Both the position numbers and the translations under genes were made by a program. Of a stretch of 64,000 bases of DNA, positions 25,111 through 34,014 are shown piece after piece. Position 1 is the stretch's first letter. Each line of letters begins with the position of its first letter. Source of the stretch: Pseudomonas nitroreducens. Lineage in GTDB: Bacteria > Pseudomonadota > Gammaproteobacteria > Pseudomonadales > Pseudomonadaceae. A model generated the notes under the pieces. That model had not been told where the DNA came from, ran no database searches, and was given only the letters and a program-made list of their open reading frames with translations. Location: contig NZ_JACHLI010000005.1 in NCBI RefSeq assembly GCF_014204515.1, forward strand, positions 124,001-188,000, read 5' to 3'.

Positions 25111-26949
25111 TCAACCGTCCAGCAGCGCCTTGTCGCGGACCGCGCCCTTGTCGGCGCTGGTGGCCAGCAGGGCGTAGGCCTTCAGTGCGGTGCTCACCTT
25201 GCGCGCGCGCGGTTGAGCCGGTTTCCAGCCCTTCTTGTCCTGCTCGGCGCGGCGGGTCGCCAGCTCTTCATCGCTGACCAGCAGATTGATGCTGCGGTTG
25301 GGGATGTCGATCAGTACCTTGTCGCCGTCCTGTACCAGGCCGATGGCGCCGCCAGCAGCCGCTTCCGGCGAGGCGTGGCCGATGGACAGGCCCGAGGTGC
25401 CGCCGGAGAAGCGGCCGTCGGTGAGCAGGGCGCAGTCCTTGCCCAGGCCCTTGGACTTCAGGTAGCTGGTGGGGTAGAGCATTTCCTGCATGCCCGGGCC
25501 GCCTTTCGGGCCTTCGTAGCGGATGATCACGATGTCGCCCGGCTTCACTTCGTCGGCGAGGATGCCCTTCACGGCGCCGTCCTGGCTTTCGAAGATCTTC
25601 GCGCGGCCTTCGAACACGTGGATGGATTCGTCCACGCCGGCGGTCTTCACCACGCAGCCGTCGAGGGCGATGTTGCCGTAAAGCACGGCGAGGCCGCCTT
25701 CCTGGGAGTAGGCGTGCTCGACGCTGCGGATGCAGCCTTCGGCGCGGTCATCGTCCAGGCTGTCCCAGCGGGTGCTCTGGCTGAAAGCGACCTGGGTCGG
25801 GATACCGGCGGGGCCGGCCTTGAAGAAGGTATGAACCTTCTCGTCCTGGGTCTGGGTGATGTCCCACTCGGCGATGGCGTCGGCCATGCTCGGGCTGTGC
25901 ACGGTCGGTACGTCGGTGTGCAGCAGGCCGCCACGGGCCAGCTCGCCGAGGATGGAGAAGATGCCACCGGCACGGTGCACGTCTTCCATGTGGTACTTCT
26001 GGATGTTCGGCGCGACCTTGCACAGCTGCGGCACCTTGCGCGACAGGCGATCGATGTCGCGCAGGTCGAAGGCGATCTCCGCCTCCTGGGCGGCGGCCAG
26101 CAGGTGCAGGATGGTGTTGGTCGAACCGCCCATGGCGATGTCCAGGGTCATGGCGTTCTCGAACGCCTTGAAGCTGGCGACATTGCGCGGCAGCACCGAC
26201 TCGTCGCCCTCGCCGTAGTAGCGCTGGCACAGCTCGACGGCCAGACGGCCGGCGCGCAGGAACAGCTGCTCGCGGTCGGCGTGGGTGGCCAGCGTCGAAC
26301 CGTTGCCCGGCAGCGACAGGCCCAGGGCCTCGGTCAGGCAGTTCATCGAGTTGGCGGTGAACATGCCGGAGCAGGAACCGCAGGTCGGGCAGGCGCTGCG
26401 CTCGTACTCGGCGACCTTCTCGTCGGAGCAGGAGTCGTCGGCGGCAACCACCATGGCGTCCACCAGGTCCAGGCCGTGGTTGGCCAGCTTGGTCTTGCCG
26501 GCTTCCATCGGGCCGCCGGAGACGAACACCACCGGGATGTTCAGGCGCAGGGCGGCCATCAGCATGCCGGGGGTGATCTTGTCGCAGTTGGAAATGCAGA
26601 CGATGGCGTCGGCGCAGTGGGCGTTGACCATGTATTCCACGGAGTCGGCGATGATCTCGCGCGACGGCAGGGAATAGAGCATGCCGTCATGGCCCATGGC
26701 GATGCCGTCGTCCACGGCGATGGTGTTGAATTCCTTGGCCACGCCGCCGTGCTTTTCGATCTCGCGGGCGACCAGTTGGCCCAGGTCCTTCAGGTGCACG
26801 TGGCCGGGCACGAACTGGGTGAAGGAGTTGGCGATGGCGATGATCGGCTTCTTGAAGTCTTCGTCCTTCATCCCGGTGGCGCGCCACAGGGCACGGGCGC
26901 CGGCCATGTTGCGGCCGTGGGTGGAGGTTTTCGAGCGGTAATCGGGCAT
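25111..26949 (-). CDS. ilvD: Dihydroxy-acid dehydratase
   Basis: A 612-residue cytoplasmic Fe-S enzyme of valine, isoleucine and pantothenate synthesis, converting 2,3-dihydroxy-acids to 2-keto acids. The cluster cysteines are in ISNCDKITPGM and ACPTCGSCSGMFTANSMNC, and the ending DGRFSGGTSGLSIGHASPEA is the IlvD/EDD signature. The [4Fe-4S] type makes it sensitive to superoxide. Length is exactly typical. ATG 26949 is preceded by CAGGAACC. It is transcribed toward the pilin gene, with the bidirectional terminator between. Confidence 0.97.
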   Translation of the reverse strand: MPDYRSKTSTHGRNMAGARALWRATGMKDEDFKKPIIAIANSFTQFVPGHVHLKDLGQLVAREIEKHGGVAKEFNTIAVDDGIAMGHDGMLYSLPSREIIADSVEYMVNAHCADAIVCISNCDKITPGMLMAALRLNIPVVFVSGGPMEAGKTKLANHGLDLVDAMVVAADDSCSDEKVAEYERSACPTCGSCSGMFTANSMNCLTEALGLSLPGNGSTLATHADREQLFLRAGRLAVELCQRYYGEGDESVLPRNVASFKAFENAMTLDIAMGGSTNTILHLLAAAQEAEIAFDLRDIDRLSRKVPQLCKVAPNIQKYHMEDVHRAGGIFSILGELARGGLLHTDVPTVHSPSMADAIAEWDITQTQDEKVHTFFKAGPAGIPTQVAFSQSTRWDSLDDDRAEGCIRSVEHAYSQEGGLAVLYGNIALDGCVVKTAGVDESIHVFEGRAKIFESQDGAVKGILADEVKPGDIVIIRYEGPKGGPGMQEMLYPTSYLKSKGLGKDCALLTDGRFSGGTSGLSIGHASPEAAAGGAIGLVQDGDKVLIDIPNRSINLLVSDEELATRRAEQDKKGWKPAQPRARKVSTALKAYALLATSADKGAVRDKALLDG

Positions 26950-27321
26950 GACAGGTTCCTGCGCATCAGGTCACGGGGGAGTCGATCCGGGTCTTCTGTG
27001 CGGCGGCGTGCAGCGGGTAGCGCTGGCCGGCGAGACCTTGAGCAAACTCTAAGTCGTATCGTGAGCGCGGTACGCACCGGATGCAAACAGCAGATGGCCT
27101 TGCATGGGCGAGGTCGGCGCGGGGCGTGGCGGGGTCACCGCCTGCTCGGCCGGGGCTCACAGGCCCGCCGGGGGATAAATGGCAGGAATGGCCCGATTCT
27201 ACGCCGGGCCCTGCCGCCAGGGAAAGGCTGGCGGTCGGCACGGGCCTGGACTTTCGCTGCGCTGGCGTGGTCAGAATGGCCGATGACGCCTGTTTCACTC
27301 GTTGGTTGAAGGAGCAACGCT
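26950..27321. other. Intergenic region between divergent ilvD and a small secreted protein
   Basis: A 372-bp non-coding stretch that must carry the ilvD promoter (minus strand) and the promoter of the small secreted protein (plus strand). I see AAGGAGCAACGCT, the ribosome-binding site of the latter, but no attenuator leader peptide, riboswitch or convincing -35/-10 pair. Confidence 0.5.
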
Positions 27322-27636
27322 ATGAAGATCATCCCCATCGCCCTGCTGGCCGCCGTCTTCGCCGGTAGCGTGCAGGCCTCGTCGGACGCGGCCTGGCAGG
27401 CCCAGGACAAGCAGCAGCGCGAAGCCTGCCTGGCGCTGAGCCACCTCAAGGGCAAGAAGGTGCTGGGCGCGCCGGTGTTGTTCGACGACAGCGTGGGCTA
27501 TACGGCGCTGATGATTGGTGGGACCTATGCGCAGAAGCATATGAAGGGCAAACCGGGCCGTGAGCTGTGTCTGTTCGAGCGAAAGACCGGCCAGGCGGTG
27601 ATCAGCGAGGCGGATTCGCTGATGCCGATGAAATAA
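27322..27636 (+). CDS. Small periplasmic protein of unknown function
   Basis: A 104-residue protein with a signal peptide (MKIIPIALLAAVFAGSVQAS, cleavage after QA). The mature part of about 85 residues has two cysteines (EACLAL and ELCLFE) that could form one disulfide. No known domain is recognised. The Shine-Dalgarno AAGGAG precedes ATG 27322 at good distance. Position after ilvD matches, from memory, the conserved hypothetical PA0354 of P. aeruginosa. Confidence 0.82.
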   Translation: MKIIPIALLAAVFAGSVQASSDAAWQAQDKQQREACLALSHLKGKKVLGAPVLFDDSVGYTALMIGGTYAQKHMKGKPGRELCLFERKTGQAVISEADSLMPMK

Positions 27637-27648
27637 GGATCAAGCACC

Positions 27649-27735
27649 CGTAGGGCGTATAACGCCCCCGGCGTTATACGCCGTCTTCGAGGCACGGGGC
27701 CGGCGGATAAAGCGTTCCGCTTTATGCGCCCTACG
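27649..27735. repeat. Palindromic repeat, GTAGGGCGTATAACGC type, copy 2
   Basis: Left end CGTAGGGCGTATAACGC, right end GCGCCCTACG, with an internal TAAAGCGTTCCGCTTTA palindrome. It shares termini and layout with 25015-25092. Confidence 0.8.
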
Positions 27736-27758
27736 GAGCTTCGTCGCTGGAATGAAAG

Positions 27759-27792
27759 ACGGGGCGCCCCCTCGCGGAAGCGCCCCGTTCTT
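27759..27792. terminator. Terminator between convergent small-protein gene and rlmI
   Basis: Stem ACGGGGCG / CGCCCCGT followed by TCTTT on the plus strand and preceded by AAAG, giving a shorter T run on the minus strand. It probably serves both converging genes. Confidence 0.75.
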
Positions 27793-27809
27793 TGACGCGT
27801 CGTGTTGCC

Positions 27810-29006
27810 TTAGCCGTTGGGCAGCAGGCGCACGGTCAGGCTCTTGATGTAGCGGGTCTCCGGGATCGCCAGGTGGACCGGGTGGTCCGGGCCCTGGCCG
27901 CCGCGTTCGAGCAGCTGGATGTTGCGGTCCAGGTGGCGGGCGCTGCCCAGCAGGATGTTCTGCAGGTCGTCCTCGGGCAGGTGCATGGAACAGGAGGCGC
28001 TGACCAGGATGCCGTCCTTGGACAGCAGGCGCATGGCCTGCTCGTTCAGGCGGCGGTAGGCGGCCTCGCCGTTCTTCAGGTCCTTCTTGCGCTTGATGAA
28101 CGCCGGCGGGTCGGCGACGATCACGTCGAAGCGCTCGTCGGCGGCTTTCAGTTCACGCAGGGCTTCGAACACGTCGCCTTCGACGCAGGCGACCTTGTCA
28201 GCCACGCCGTTCAGCGCGGCGTTGCGCTCCACGCCATCGAGGGCGAAGCCGGAGGCGTCCACGCACATCACATCGCTGGCGCCGAAGGCCGCGGCCTGGA
28301 TGCCCCAGCCGCCGATGTAGCTGAACAGGTCGAGCACGCGCTTGCCCTGCACGTAGGGTTGCAGGCGGGCGCGGTTCATGCGGTGGTCGTAGAACCAGCC
28401 GGTCTTCTGGCCGGCCAGTACCGGGGCTTCGAACTTCACGCCGTTCTCTTCCAGGGCGACCCATTCCGGGACTTCGCCGTAGGCATTCGCCACGTAGCGC
28501 TCCAGGCCTTCGGCGTCACGGGCGCTGGAATCGTTCTTCCACAGCACGGCGCTGGGCTTGAGCACCTGCAGCAGGGCGGCGAGCACGTCGTCGCGGTGCT
28601 TCTCCATGGTCGCCGAGGCGAGCTGGACCACCAGCACGTCACCGAAGCGATCCACCACCAGGCCCGGCAGCAGGTCGGAGTCGCCGTAGACCAGGCGGTA
28701 GAAGGGCTTGTCGAAGAGGCGCTCGCGCAGGCTCAGGGCGACATTGATGCGGTGAACCAGCAAGGATTTGTCGAGAACGTGCTTGGTATCGCGGGAAATC
28801 AGGCGGGCGCAGATGAGGTTGTTCGGGCTCAGCGCGACGATGCCCAGCGGCTTGCCGTTGGCCATTTCGAGGATGGCCTGTTCGCCGGCGCCGAATCCGT
28901 TCAGCGGGGTGGCGGCGACGTCCACCTCGTTGCTGTAGACCCACAGGTGGCCGGCGCGCAGGCGGCGCTCGGCGTTGGCTTTCAGACGCAGGCTGGGCAG
29001 GGTCAT
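27810..29006 (-). CDS. rlmI: RlmI-like 23S rRNA m5C1962 methyltransferase
   Basis: A 398-residue RNA methyltransferase. The N-terminus (LKANAERRLRAGHLWVYSNEV) is a PUA-like RNA-binding domain. Then come an EEHEHE linker and a SAM-dependent Rossmann domain: VLDLFSYIGGWGIQAAAFGA (motif I), VCVDASGFALDGVERNA-like motif II, VIVADPPAFIKRK (motif IV) and SASCSMHL (motif VI with the catalytic Cys). ATG 29006 has GGAG nine bases upstream. The modified base is inferred from the E. coli orthologue. Confidence 0.9.
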   Translation of the reverse strand: MTLPSLRLKANAERRLRAGHLWVYSNEVDVAATPLNGFGAGEQAILEMANGKPLGIVALSPNNLICARLISRDTKHVLDKSLLVHRINVALSLRERLFDKPFYRLVYGDSDLLPGLVVDRFGDVLVVQLASATMEKHRDDVLAALLQVLKPSAVLWKNDSSARDAEGLERYVANAYGEVPEWVALEENGVKFEAPVLAGQKTGWFYDHRMNRARLQPYVQGKRVLDLFSYIGGWGIQAAAFGASDVMCVDASGFALDGVERNAALNGVADKVACVEGDVFEALRELKAADERFDVIVADPPAFIKRKKDLKNGEAAYRRLNEQAMRLLSKDGILVSASCSMHLPEDDLQNILLGSARHLDRNIQLLERGGQGPDHPVHLAIPETRYIKSLTVRLLPNG

Positions 29007-29094
29007 GGGGAAGGGCTCCGGCAAAAAGAGCGGGATTATAGCGCAGCGACGTGCGCCGCCGGAGCGCGGCGCACGGGCTTTTGATCGGCGGCGC

Positions 29095-29634
29095 TCAGGC
29101 GGCCAGGGTTTCGATCAGCTGCTTGTTGAAGGCGGGGATGTCGTCGGGTTTGCGGCTGCTGATCAGCTGGCCATCCTTGACCACCTGGCGGTCGACCCAG
29201 TGGCCGCCGGCGTTGTTGATGTCGTCCTTGAGCGAGTTCCAGCTGGTCAGGGTCTTGCCCTTCACCAGCCCGGCAGAGACCAGCAGCCAGGCGCCGTGGC
29301 AGATCACCGCGATGGGTTTCTCCGCCTGGGCGGCCTTCTGCACGATTTCCTGGGCCTTGGGCAGGTTGCGGATCTGGTCGGCGTTGATCACCCCGCCGGG
29401 CAGCAGCACCGCGTCGTACTCGTCGATGCGGGCGGTCTCGAAGGTGCCGTCGACCTTGAAGCTGTCCGCCGGCTGGTCGTGGTTCCAGCCGCGCACCTGG
29501 TCCTTGCTGTCGGAGAGGATCTTCACCTGGGCGCCGGCCTGTTTCAGGGCGTCGCGCGGGCCGGTCAGTTCCACCTGTTCGAAACCGTCGGTGACCAGGA
29601 TGGCGACGGTCTTGCCTTTGAGGGTGTGGCTCAT
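29095..29634 (-). CDS. pfpI: DJ-1/PfpI-family protein
   Basis: A 179-residue protein of the DJ-1/PfpI superfamily. The nucleophile elbow AVICHGAW holds the conserved Cys, and the Glu of TDGFEQVELTGP is its usual partner. PfpI members are reported as proteases, deglycases or stress chaperones; P. aeruginosa PfpI (PA0355) is linked to stress protection and lower mutation rates. ATG 29634 follows a GGGAG at eight bases. Confidence 0.9.
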   Translation of the reverse strand: MSHTLKGKTVAILVTDGFEQVELTGPRDALKQAGAQVKILSDSKDQVRGWNHDQPADSFKVDGTFETARIDEYDAVLLPGGVINADQIRNLPKAQEIVQKAAQAEKPIAVICHGAWLLVSAGLVKGKTLTSWNSLKDDINNAGGHWVDRQVVKDGQLISSRKPDDIPAFNKQLIETLAA

Positions 29635-29770
29635 GGCGTGTCTCCCATTTCGTCCGCTGGGTGTAAAGGTTCCGACACAGCCGCCGATGAAAGTTCCATC
29701 AAAAGCAGCAGTTCCAGACGCCTCGGCTCTGGGTAAACTGTGCGCCCCGTCAACTTTGCCAGCGCGCCCC

Positions 29771-30649
29771 ATGTCCCAAGAACTCTCCGCCGAACAGATT
29801 CGTCAGGCCCTGCAGGGCATCAGCGTGCCGCCGCAGCCGCAGATCATGGTTGACCTGCAGATGGAGCAGTTCATGCCCAACCCGGACCTGAAGGCGATCG
29901 CCAAGCTGATCAGCCAGGACCCGGGCCTGTCCGGTGCGCTGCTGAAACTGGTGAACTCGCCGTTCTTCGGCCTGGCCAACCGCATCACCTCGATCCAGCG
30001 CGCGGTGAACCTGCTGGGCAGCCGCTCGGTGATCAACCTGATCAACGCCCAGTCGATCAAGGGTGAGATGACCGACGCCACCATCGTCACCCTCAACCGC
30101 TTCTGGGACACCGCCCAGGACGTGGCCATGAGCTGCCTGACCCTGGCCAAGCGCATCGGCTATGAGTCGGTGGACGAGGCCTACGCGCTGGGGCTGTTCC
30201 ACAACTGCGGCATCCCGCTGATGCTCAAGCGCTTCCCGCACTACATGGATGTGCTGGAAGAGGCCTACGCCAGCGCCAGCGACGAACGCCGTGTGGTGGA
30301 TACCGAGAACCGCGTGCTGAACACCAACCACGCGGTGGTCGGCTACTTCACCGCGCGTTCCTGGCGCCTGCCCGAGCATGTCTGCGAGGCCATCGCCAAC
30401 CATCACAATGCGTTGTCGATCTTCAGCGAGGACAACTCCCGTGATACCCAGCTGAAGAACCTGCTGGCGATCCTCAAGATGGCCGAGCACATCTGCGGTT
30501 CCTACCGCGTGCTGGGCAACCAGAGCGAGGACCACGAGTGGGAGAGCGTGCGCGCGGTGGTGCTGGATTACGTCGGGCTGACCGAGTACGACTTCGAGAA
30601 TCTCAAGAGCAGCATCCTCGAACTGGGCGTGGGGCAGGGGGCATATTGA
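29771..30649 (+). CDS. HDOD-domain signalling protein
   Basis: A 292-residue protein consisting mainly of one HDOD domain. The pattern IAKLISQDPGLSGALLKLVN then LANRITSIQRAVNLLG, and the degenerate HD site ALGLFHNCGIPLML, show the metal-binding HD pair has become HN, so hydrolase activity is unlikely. HDOD proteins act in signalling and motility regulation. No GGDEF, EAL or receiver domain is attached. It is divergent from pfpI. Confidence 0.88.
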   Translation: MSQELSAEQIRQALQGISVPPQPQIMVDLQMEQFMPNPDLKAIAKLISQDPGLSGALLKLVNSPFFGLANRITSIQRAVNLLGSRSVINLINAQSIKGEMTDATIVTLNRFWDTAQDVAMSCLTLAKRIGYESVDEAYALGLFHNCGIPLMLKRFPHYMDVLEEAYASASDERRVVDTENRVLNTNHAVVGYFTARSWRLPEHVCEAIANHHNALSIFSEDNSRDTQLKNLLAILKMAEHICGSYRVLGNQSEDHEWESVRAVVLDYVGLTEYDFENLKSSILELGVGQGAY

Positions 30650-30677
30650 GCTCCGCGAGTTGAGGCTCGGGCTCTCT

Positions 30678-30758
30678 GTAGGATGGTGTGGAGCGCAGCG
30701 ATACCCATCGCTCCGTGCCTGGACAGCATGGGTATCGCCTAGGCTCCACCCATCCTAC
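30678..30758. repeat. Palindromic repeat of the GTAGGATGG type
   Basis: The ends GTAGGATGG and CCATCCTAC are inverted, with inner arms GGAGCGCAGCGATACCCAT / ATGGGTATCGCCTAGGCTCC. It resembles other common intergenic palindromes of Pseudomonas, but only one copy is in the window. It lies at the presumed gene-order junction between the HDOD gene and fabY. Confidence 0.75.
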
Positions 30759-30799
30759 GGGGTGAGAGAGCCGGTTACTCCTCGTGAAGGGATAGATAT

Positions 30800-30829
30800 G
30801 AAAAAGCCGGGCATCTGCCCGGCTTTTTC
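30800..30829. terminator. Bidirectional terminator between HDOD gene and fabY
   Basis: The stem AAAAAGCCGGG / CCCGGCTTTTT with a CATCTG loop gives a T run on each strand. It fits the two convergent genes. Confidence 0.92.
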
Positions 30830-30844
30830 GTTCAACGTCGGCGA

Positions 30845-32743
30845 TCAGTCGAGCATGTCGCTGAAGCGTTCGTCCTTCTTGTAGGCGATGGTCTGGCTGA
30901 AGCCGGGCACCTGGATGCCCTGGTCGCTGATCTCGATGGCCTGCTCGTCGATCATGTCGTTGCCGAAGTTATAGATGATGTCGAAGCGGCCCTGGGTCGC
31001 GGCTTCGTCGTACTGCTGGGCGGCGGCGCGGGTGGTTTCGCGGCGGGCCTGGTAGGCGGCGAAGGCGGTATCGCCGTGGCGCTTGCGCAGCATCTTCTCG
31101 GTCACGGCCGGGGACAGCAGCACGCCGGTGGCGTTGTTGCCGCCGAAGCCCTTGGAGTTGATGAAGCAGACTTCCAGGTCGTCGCGGCGCACGTCGCTGT
31201 TGGACAGGGCGATGTGATCCTTGAAGACGTCGTCGGCGAACTTGTCCACGGTCTTGATGCCGGGGATGACGCCGTAGCGGAAGGTGCCCAGGGCGGAGAT
31301 CAGCTGGTCGGCGCTGGCGGTAGCCAGGGAATGGCCGACGAAGGCCTTCACCGCGGTGACCGGCCAGCCCTGGATGCCGAAGGCGGTGGCGACGCGGTCG
31401 AGGATTTCCGATTCGGTGACGCGGTTGGCCGGGGTGCTGGAGCCGTGGGCGTGGACGAAGCTGCGCTGGCGCACACTCTGCTCGCCAACGATCTGCGCGG
31501 CGGCGGCCACGGCCTTGGCCATGGTCAGGTAGTTGCCCGGACCGGGTGCGGAGATGGACTTCTTGAAGCCGTCGGCGTTGATGAACACGTCCGGCACCGA
31601 ACCATGGATATCGGCGCCCAGTTCCAGGGCCAGGGCATCGTCCATCAGCACGACGTACTGCGCGGACTCGGCCAGGGAGAAGCCGCAGTTGTCGCCGAAC
31701 GGGCGGCTGGCGCGGCGGAAGTCGACGTCGTCGCGGCCTTCGATGTGGCGCAGGCCTTCCTCGGTGGCCAGCGCGCCCATGGCGGCGTAGCCCTCGATGA
31801 TCTCCGAGGTGATCGGCGCTTCGGCGTTGCCGACGATGGCCACGCGGGCCTGGCCGGTGGTGATGACGTCGATGCCTTTCTGCAGGTTATAGAGGAAGGT
31901 GGCGCAGGCGCCGGTGACGCTGCCGGTCATGCCGACGCTGCCCAGCACGTAGGCGTTGATGAAGTCGGTGGGCATGCTGTTGAAGCCCAGCGGCAACTGC
32001 TTGGCCGACACGCGGTGGCCGCGCAGGCGCGATTGCAGCAGGCCGCCGAAGCCGTTCTCGTCCAGCTGGCTCATGATGCTGCTGGAGAACACGGCGATCT
32101 CGTCGGGCTGCACGGCGTTGCAGATGGTCTGCCAGTCGATGCCGGTGGAGCGCACCGCGTCGGTGGCGGCGACCACGGACATCTGCAGGCCGCGGGGGTG
32201 GAAGCGCGAGTTGTACAACTCGCCCGGCTCGAAGCCGGTGGGCAGCTGGCCGGCGGACTTCACCGGCAGGGCGCGGTAGCTGTCGACCTTGAATTCGCAG
32301 CTGTCGTGCAGGGTGACGCGGACTTCGCCGCCTTCGAGTTCCTCCACCGACCAGTTGGCCGGCAGCGGCTCGGGCAGTTGCTTGCGCAGGGTGGTGAAGC
32401 TCACCGGGCTGCCGGCGGCGCTGACGGTCAGGCTCTTGTGGCAGTGTGCGGCGTCGACGTCGAGGTATTGCAGCTCGATGCGGCGGATCAGCGTGGACTG
32501 GCGAATCTGCTCGCCGAAACGCTGCTCGATGGCCGCCAGATCGAGGGCGTTGCCGTCCGTATCCTGGTACTGGCCGTCGACGACTTTCACCAGCTTCATC
32601 ATCACCGCGAGACCGGCGAGGGTTTCCTGGCGGGCGGCGCTCTCCATGGATTCGAGAACGGTGCGGCGGAACCCATGGTGGAAGGAACTGCGGCCTGCCG
32701 CGTTATATCCACCAAAACCAACGATGACCGGTAAGCGAGACAT
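30845..32743 (-). CDS. fabY: Beta-acetoacetyl-ACP synthase FabY
   Basis: A 632-residue long ketoacyl-ACP synthase corresponding to PA5174 of P. aeruginosa, which starts fatty-acid synthesis by condensing acetyl-CoA with malonyl-ACP in place of FabH. The thiolase-fold triad is visible: Cys280 (VTGACATF), His433 (HAHGSSTPANR) and His471 (FVGHSLATAS). An N-terminal extension of about 180 residues distinguishes it from ordinary FabB/FabF. It is the cytoplasmic starting point for the acyl chains of membranes, lipid A and quorum signals. Adjacent genes are the arc operon, as in P. aeruginosa. Confidence 0.93.
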   Translation of the reverse strand: MSRLPVIVGFGGYNAAGRSSFHHGFRRTVLESMESAARQETLAGLAVMMKLVKVVDGQYQDTDGNALDLAAIEQRFGEQIRQSTLIRRIELQYLDVDAAHCHKSLTVSAAGSPVSFTTLRKQLPEPLPANWSVEELEGGEVRVTLHDSCEFKVDSYRALPVKSAGQLPTGFEPGELYNSRFHPRGLQMSVVAATDAVRSTGIDWQTICNAVQPDEIAVFSSSIMSQLDENGFGGLLQSRLRGHRVSAKQLPLGFNSMPTDFINAYVLGSVGMTGSVTGACATFLYNLQKGIDVITTGQARVAIVGNAEAPITSEIIEGYAAMGALATEEGLRHIEGRDDVDFRRASRPFGDNCGFSLAESAQYVVLMDDALALELGADIHGSVPDVFINADGFKKSISAPGPGNYLTMAKAVAAAAQIVGEQSVRQRSFVHAHGSSTPANRVTESEILDRVATAFGIQGWPVTAVKAFVGHSLATASADQLISALGTFRYGVIPGIKTVDKFADDVFKDHIALSNSDVRRDDLEVCFINSKGFGGNNATGVLLSPAVTEKMLRKRHGDTAFAAYQARRETTRAAAQQYDEAATQGRFDIIYNFGNDMIDEQAIEISDQGIQVPGFSQTIAYKKDERFSDMLD

Positions 32744-32953
32744 CTCTCGGAAACTCCTTCAGCAAGTGCATCTTGTGCGCCGGACGACGGTGGCCCATGC
32801 AGGGGCAGCCCGGTGGCACAAAGCCAGGCGGTGGCTTCTATGATTCGGAATGCTTTAGCTGACGAGGATGATGACTGCCGAGTCACGCTTGCGCCAGGAA
32901 TTGTCGGAAGAAGTCGACGAGTTCCCCGGCGGATCGCGCAGAACGCCCTGAAC

Positions 32954-32983
32954 GAAAACGGGAGCCACGAAGGGCTCCCGTTT
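32954..32983 (-). terminator. Terminator of the arcDABC operon
   Basis: On the minus strand the stem AACGGGAGCC / GGCTCCCGTT with a six-base loop ends in TTTTCG, about 30 bases after the arcC stop. Confidence 0.9.
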
Positions 32984-33010
32984 CGATGTTGCCTTTGCTG
33001 AGGGTGGGGC

Positions 33011-33943
33011 TTAGCGGTACTCGATGCCAGGCTTGTTGGTGCTGACGCGAGTGCCGGACTTGCCCTGGGTGATGGCGACGATGTTTTCCAGCGAGCCGAT
33101 CACTGCATCCTTGCCGGTGGCACGGGCGAACTCGGCCGCGGCCTGGACCTTCGGACCCATGGAGCCGGCGGCGAAGCCAAGGCGTTCCAGTTCGTCCGGG
33201 TGGGCCTGGGCGATGGCCTTCTGGGTCGGTTTGCCCCAGTCGATGTAGGCCGCGTCCACGTCGGTGGCGATGATCAGGATGTCAGCCGACAGTTCCTGGG
33301 CCAGCAGCGAGGAGCACAGGTCCTTGTCGATCACTGCTTCGACGCCGGAGAGTTTCTTGCCGGATTCGTCGTACATGGTCGGGATGCCGCCGCCGCCCGC
33401 GCAGATGACGATGGTGCCTTTCTCCAGCAGCCACTTGACCGGGCGGATCTCGAAGATGCGCTTCGGACGCGGGCTGGCCACCACGCGGCGGAACTTGTCG
33501 CCGTCCGGGGCGATGCTCCAGCCTTTCTCCTTGGCGAGGGCTTCGGCCTCTTCCTTGGAGTAGACCGGGCCGATGGGCTTGGTCGGGTTCTGGAAGGCCG
33601 GGTCTTTGGAGTCGACCTCGACCTGGGTGAGCAGGGTGGCGAACGGCACTTCGAACGGCAGCAGGTTGCCCATTTCCTGTTCGATCATGTAGCCGATCAT
33701 GCCTTCGGTCTCGGCGCCCAGGACGTCCAGCGGATAGGGGCTGACCTTCTCGTAGGCCGCGCCCTGCAGGGCCAGCAGGCCGACCTGCGGGCCGTTGCCG
33801 TGGGCGATCACCAGCTCGTTGCCGGGAGCGACCTTGGAAATCTGTTCAGCAGCGATCCGTACGTTGGTGCGCTGGTTGTCGGCAGTCATGGGCTCGCCAC
33901 GACGCAGCAGGGCATTGCCGCCCAATGCGACGACGATACGCAT
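33011..33943 (-). CDS. arcC: Carbamate kinase
   Basis: A 310-residue enzyme, the length of P. aeruginosa ArcC, making ATP from carbamoyl phosphate and ADP as the last step of the arginine deiminase pathway. Amino-acid-kinase motifs are VVALGGNALLRRG, IAHGNGPQVG and TDVDAAYIDWG. The start is decided by the Shine-Dalgarno GGAGGA, which is seven bases from ATG 33943 and too close to the ATG at 33949. It is the last gene of the operon. Confidence 0.97.
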   Translation of the reverse strand: MRIVVALGGNALLRRGEPMTADNQRTNVRIAAEQISKVAPGNELVIAHGNGPQVGLLALQGAAYEKVSPYPLDVLGAETEGMIGYMIEQEMGNLLPFEVPFATLLTQVEVDSKDPAFQNPTKPIGPVYSKEEAEALAKEKGWSIAPDGDKFRRVVASPRPKRIFEIRPVKWLLEKGTIVICAGGGGIPTMYDESGKKLSGVEAVIDKDLCSSLLAQELSADILIIATDVDAAYIDWGKPTQKAIAQAHPDELERLGFAAGSMGPKVQAAAEFARATGKDAVIGSLENIVAITQGKSGTRVSTNKPGIEYR

Positions 33944-34014
33944 ATTCATTTCCTCCGAAAGAGTGGAAACGCGCCCGGGCTGGCGCTCACGGCGCGGCCC
34001 GGGGCGGCCCGGCA

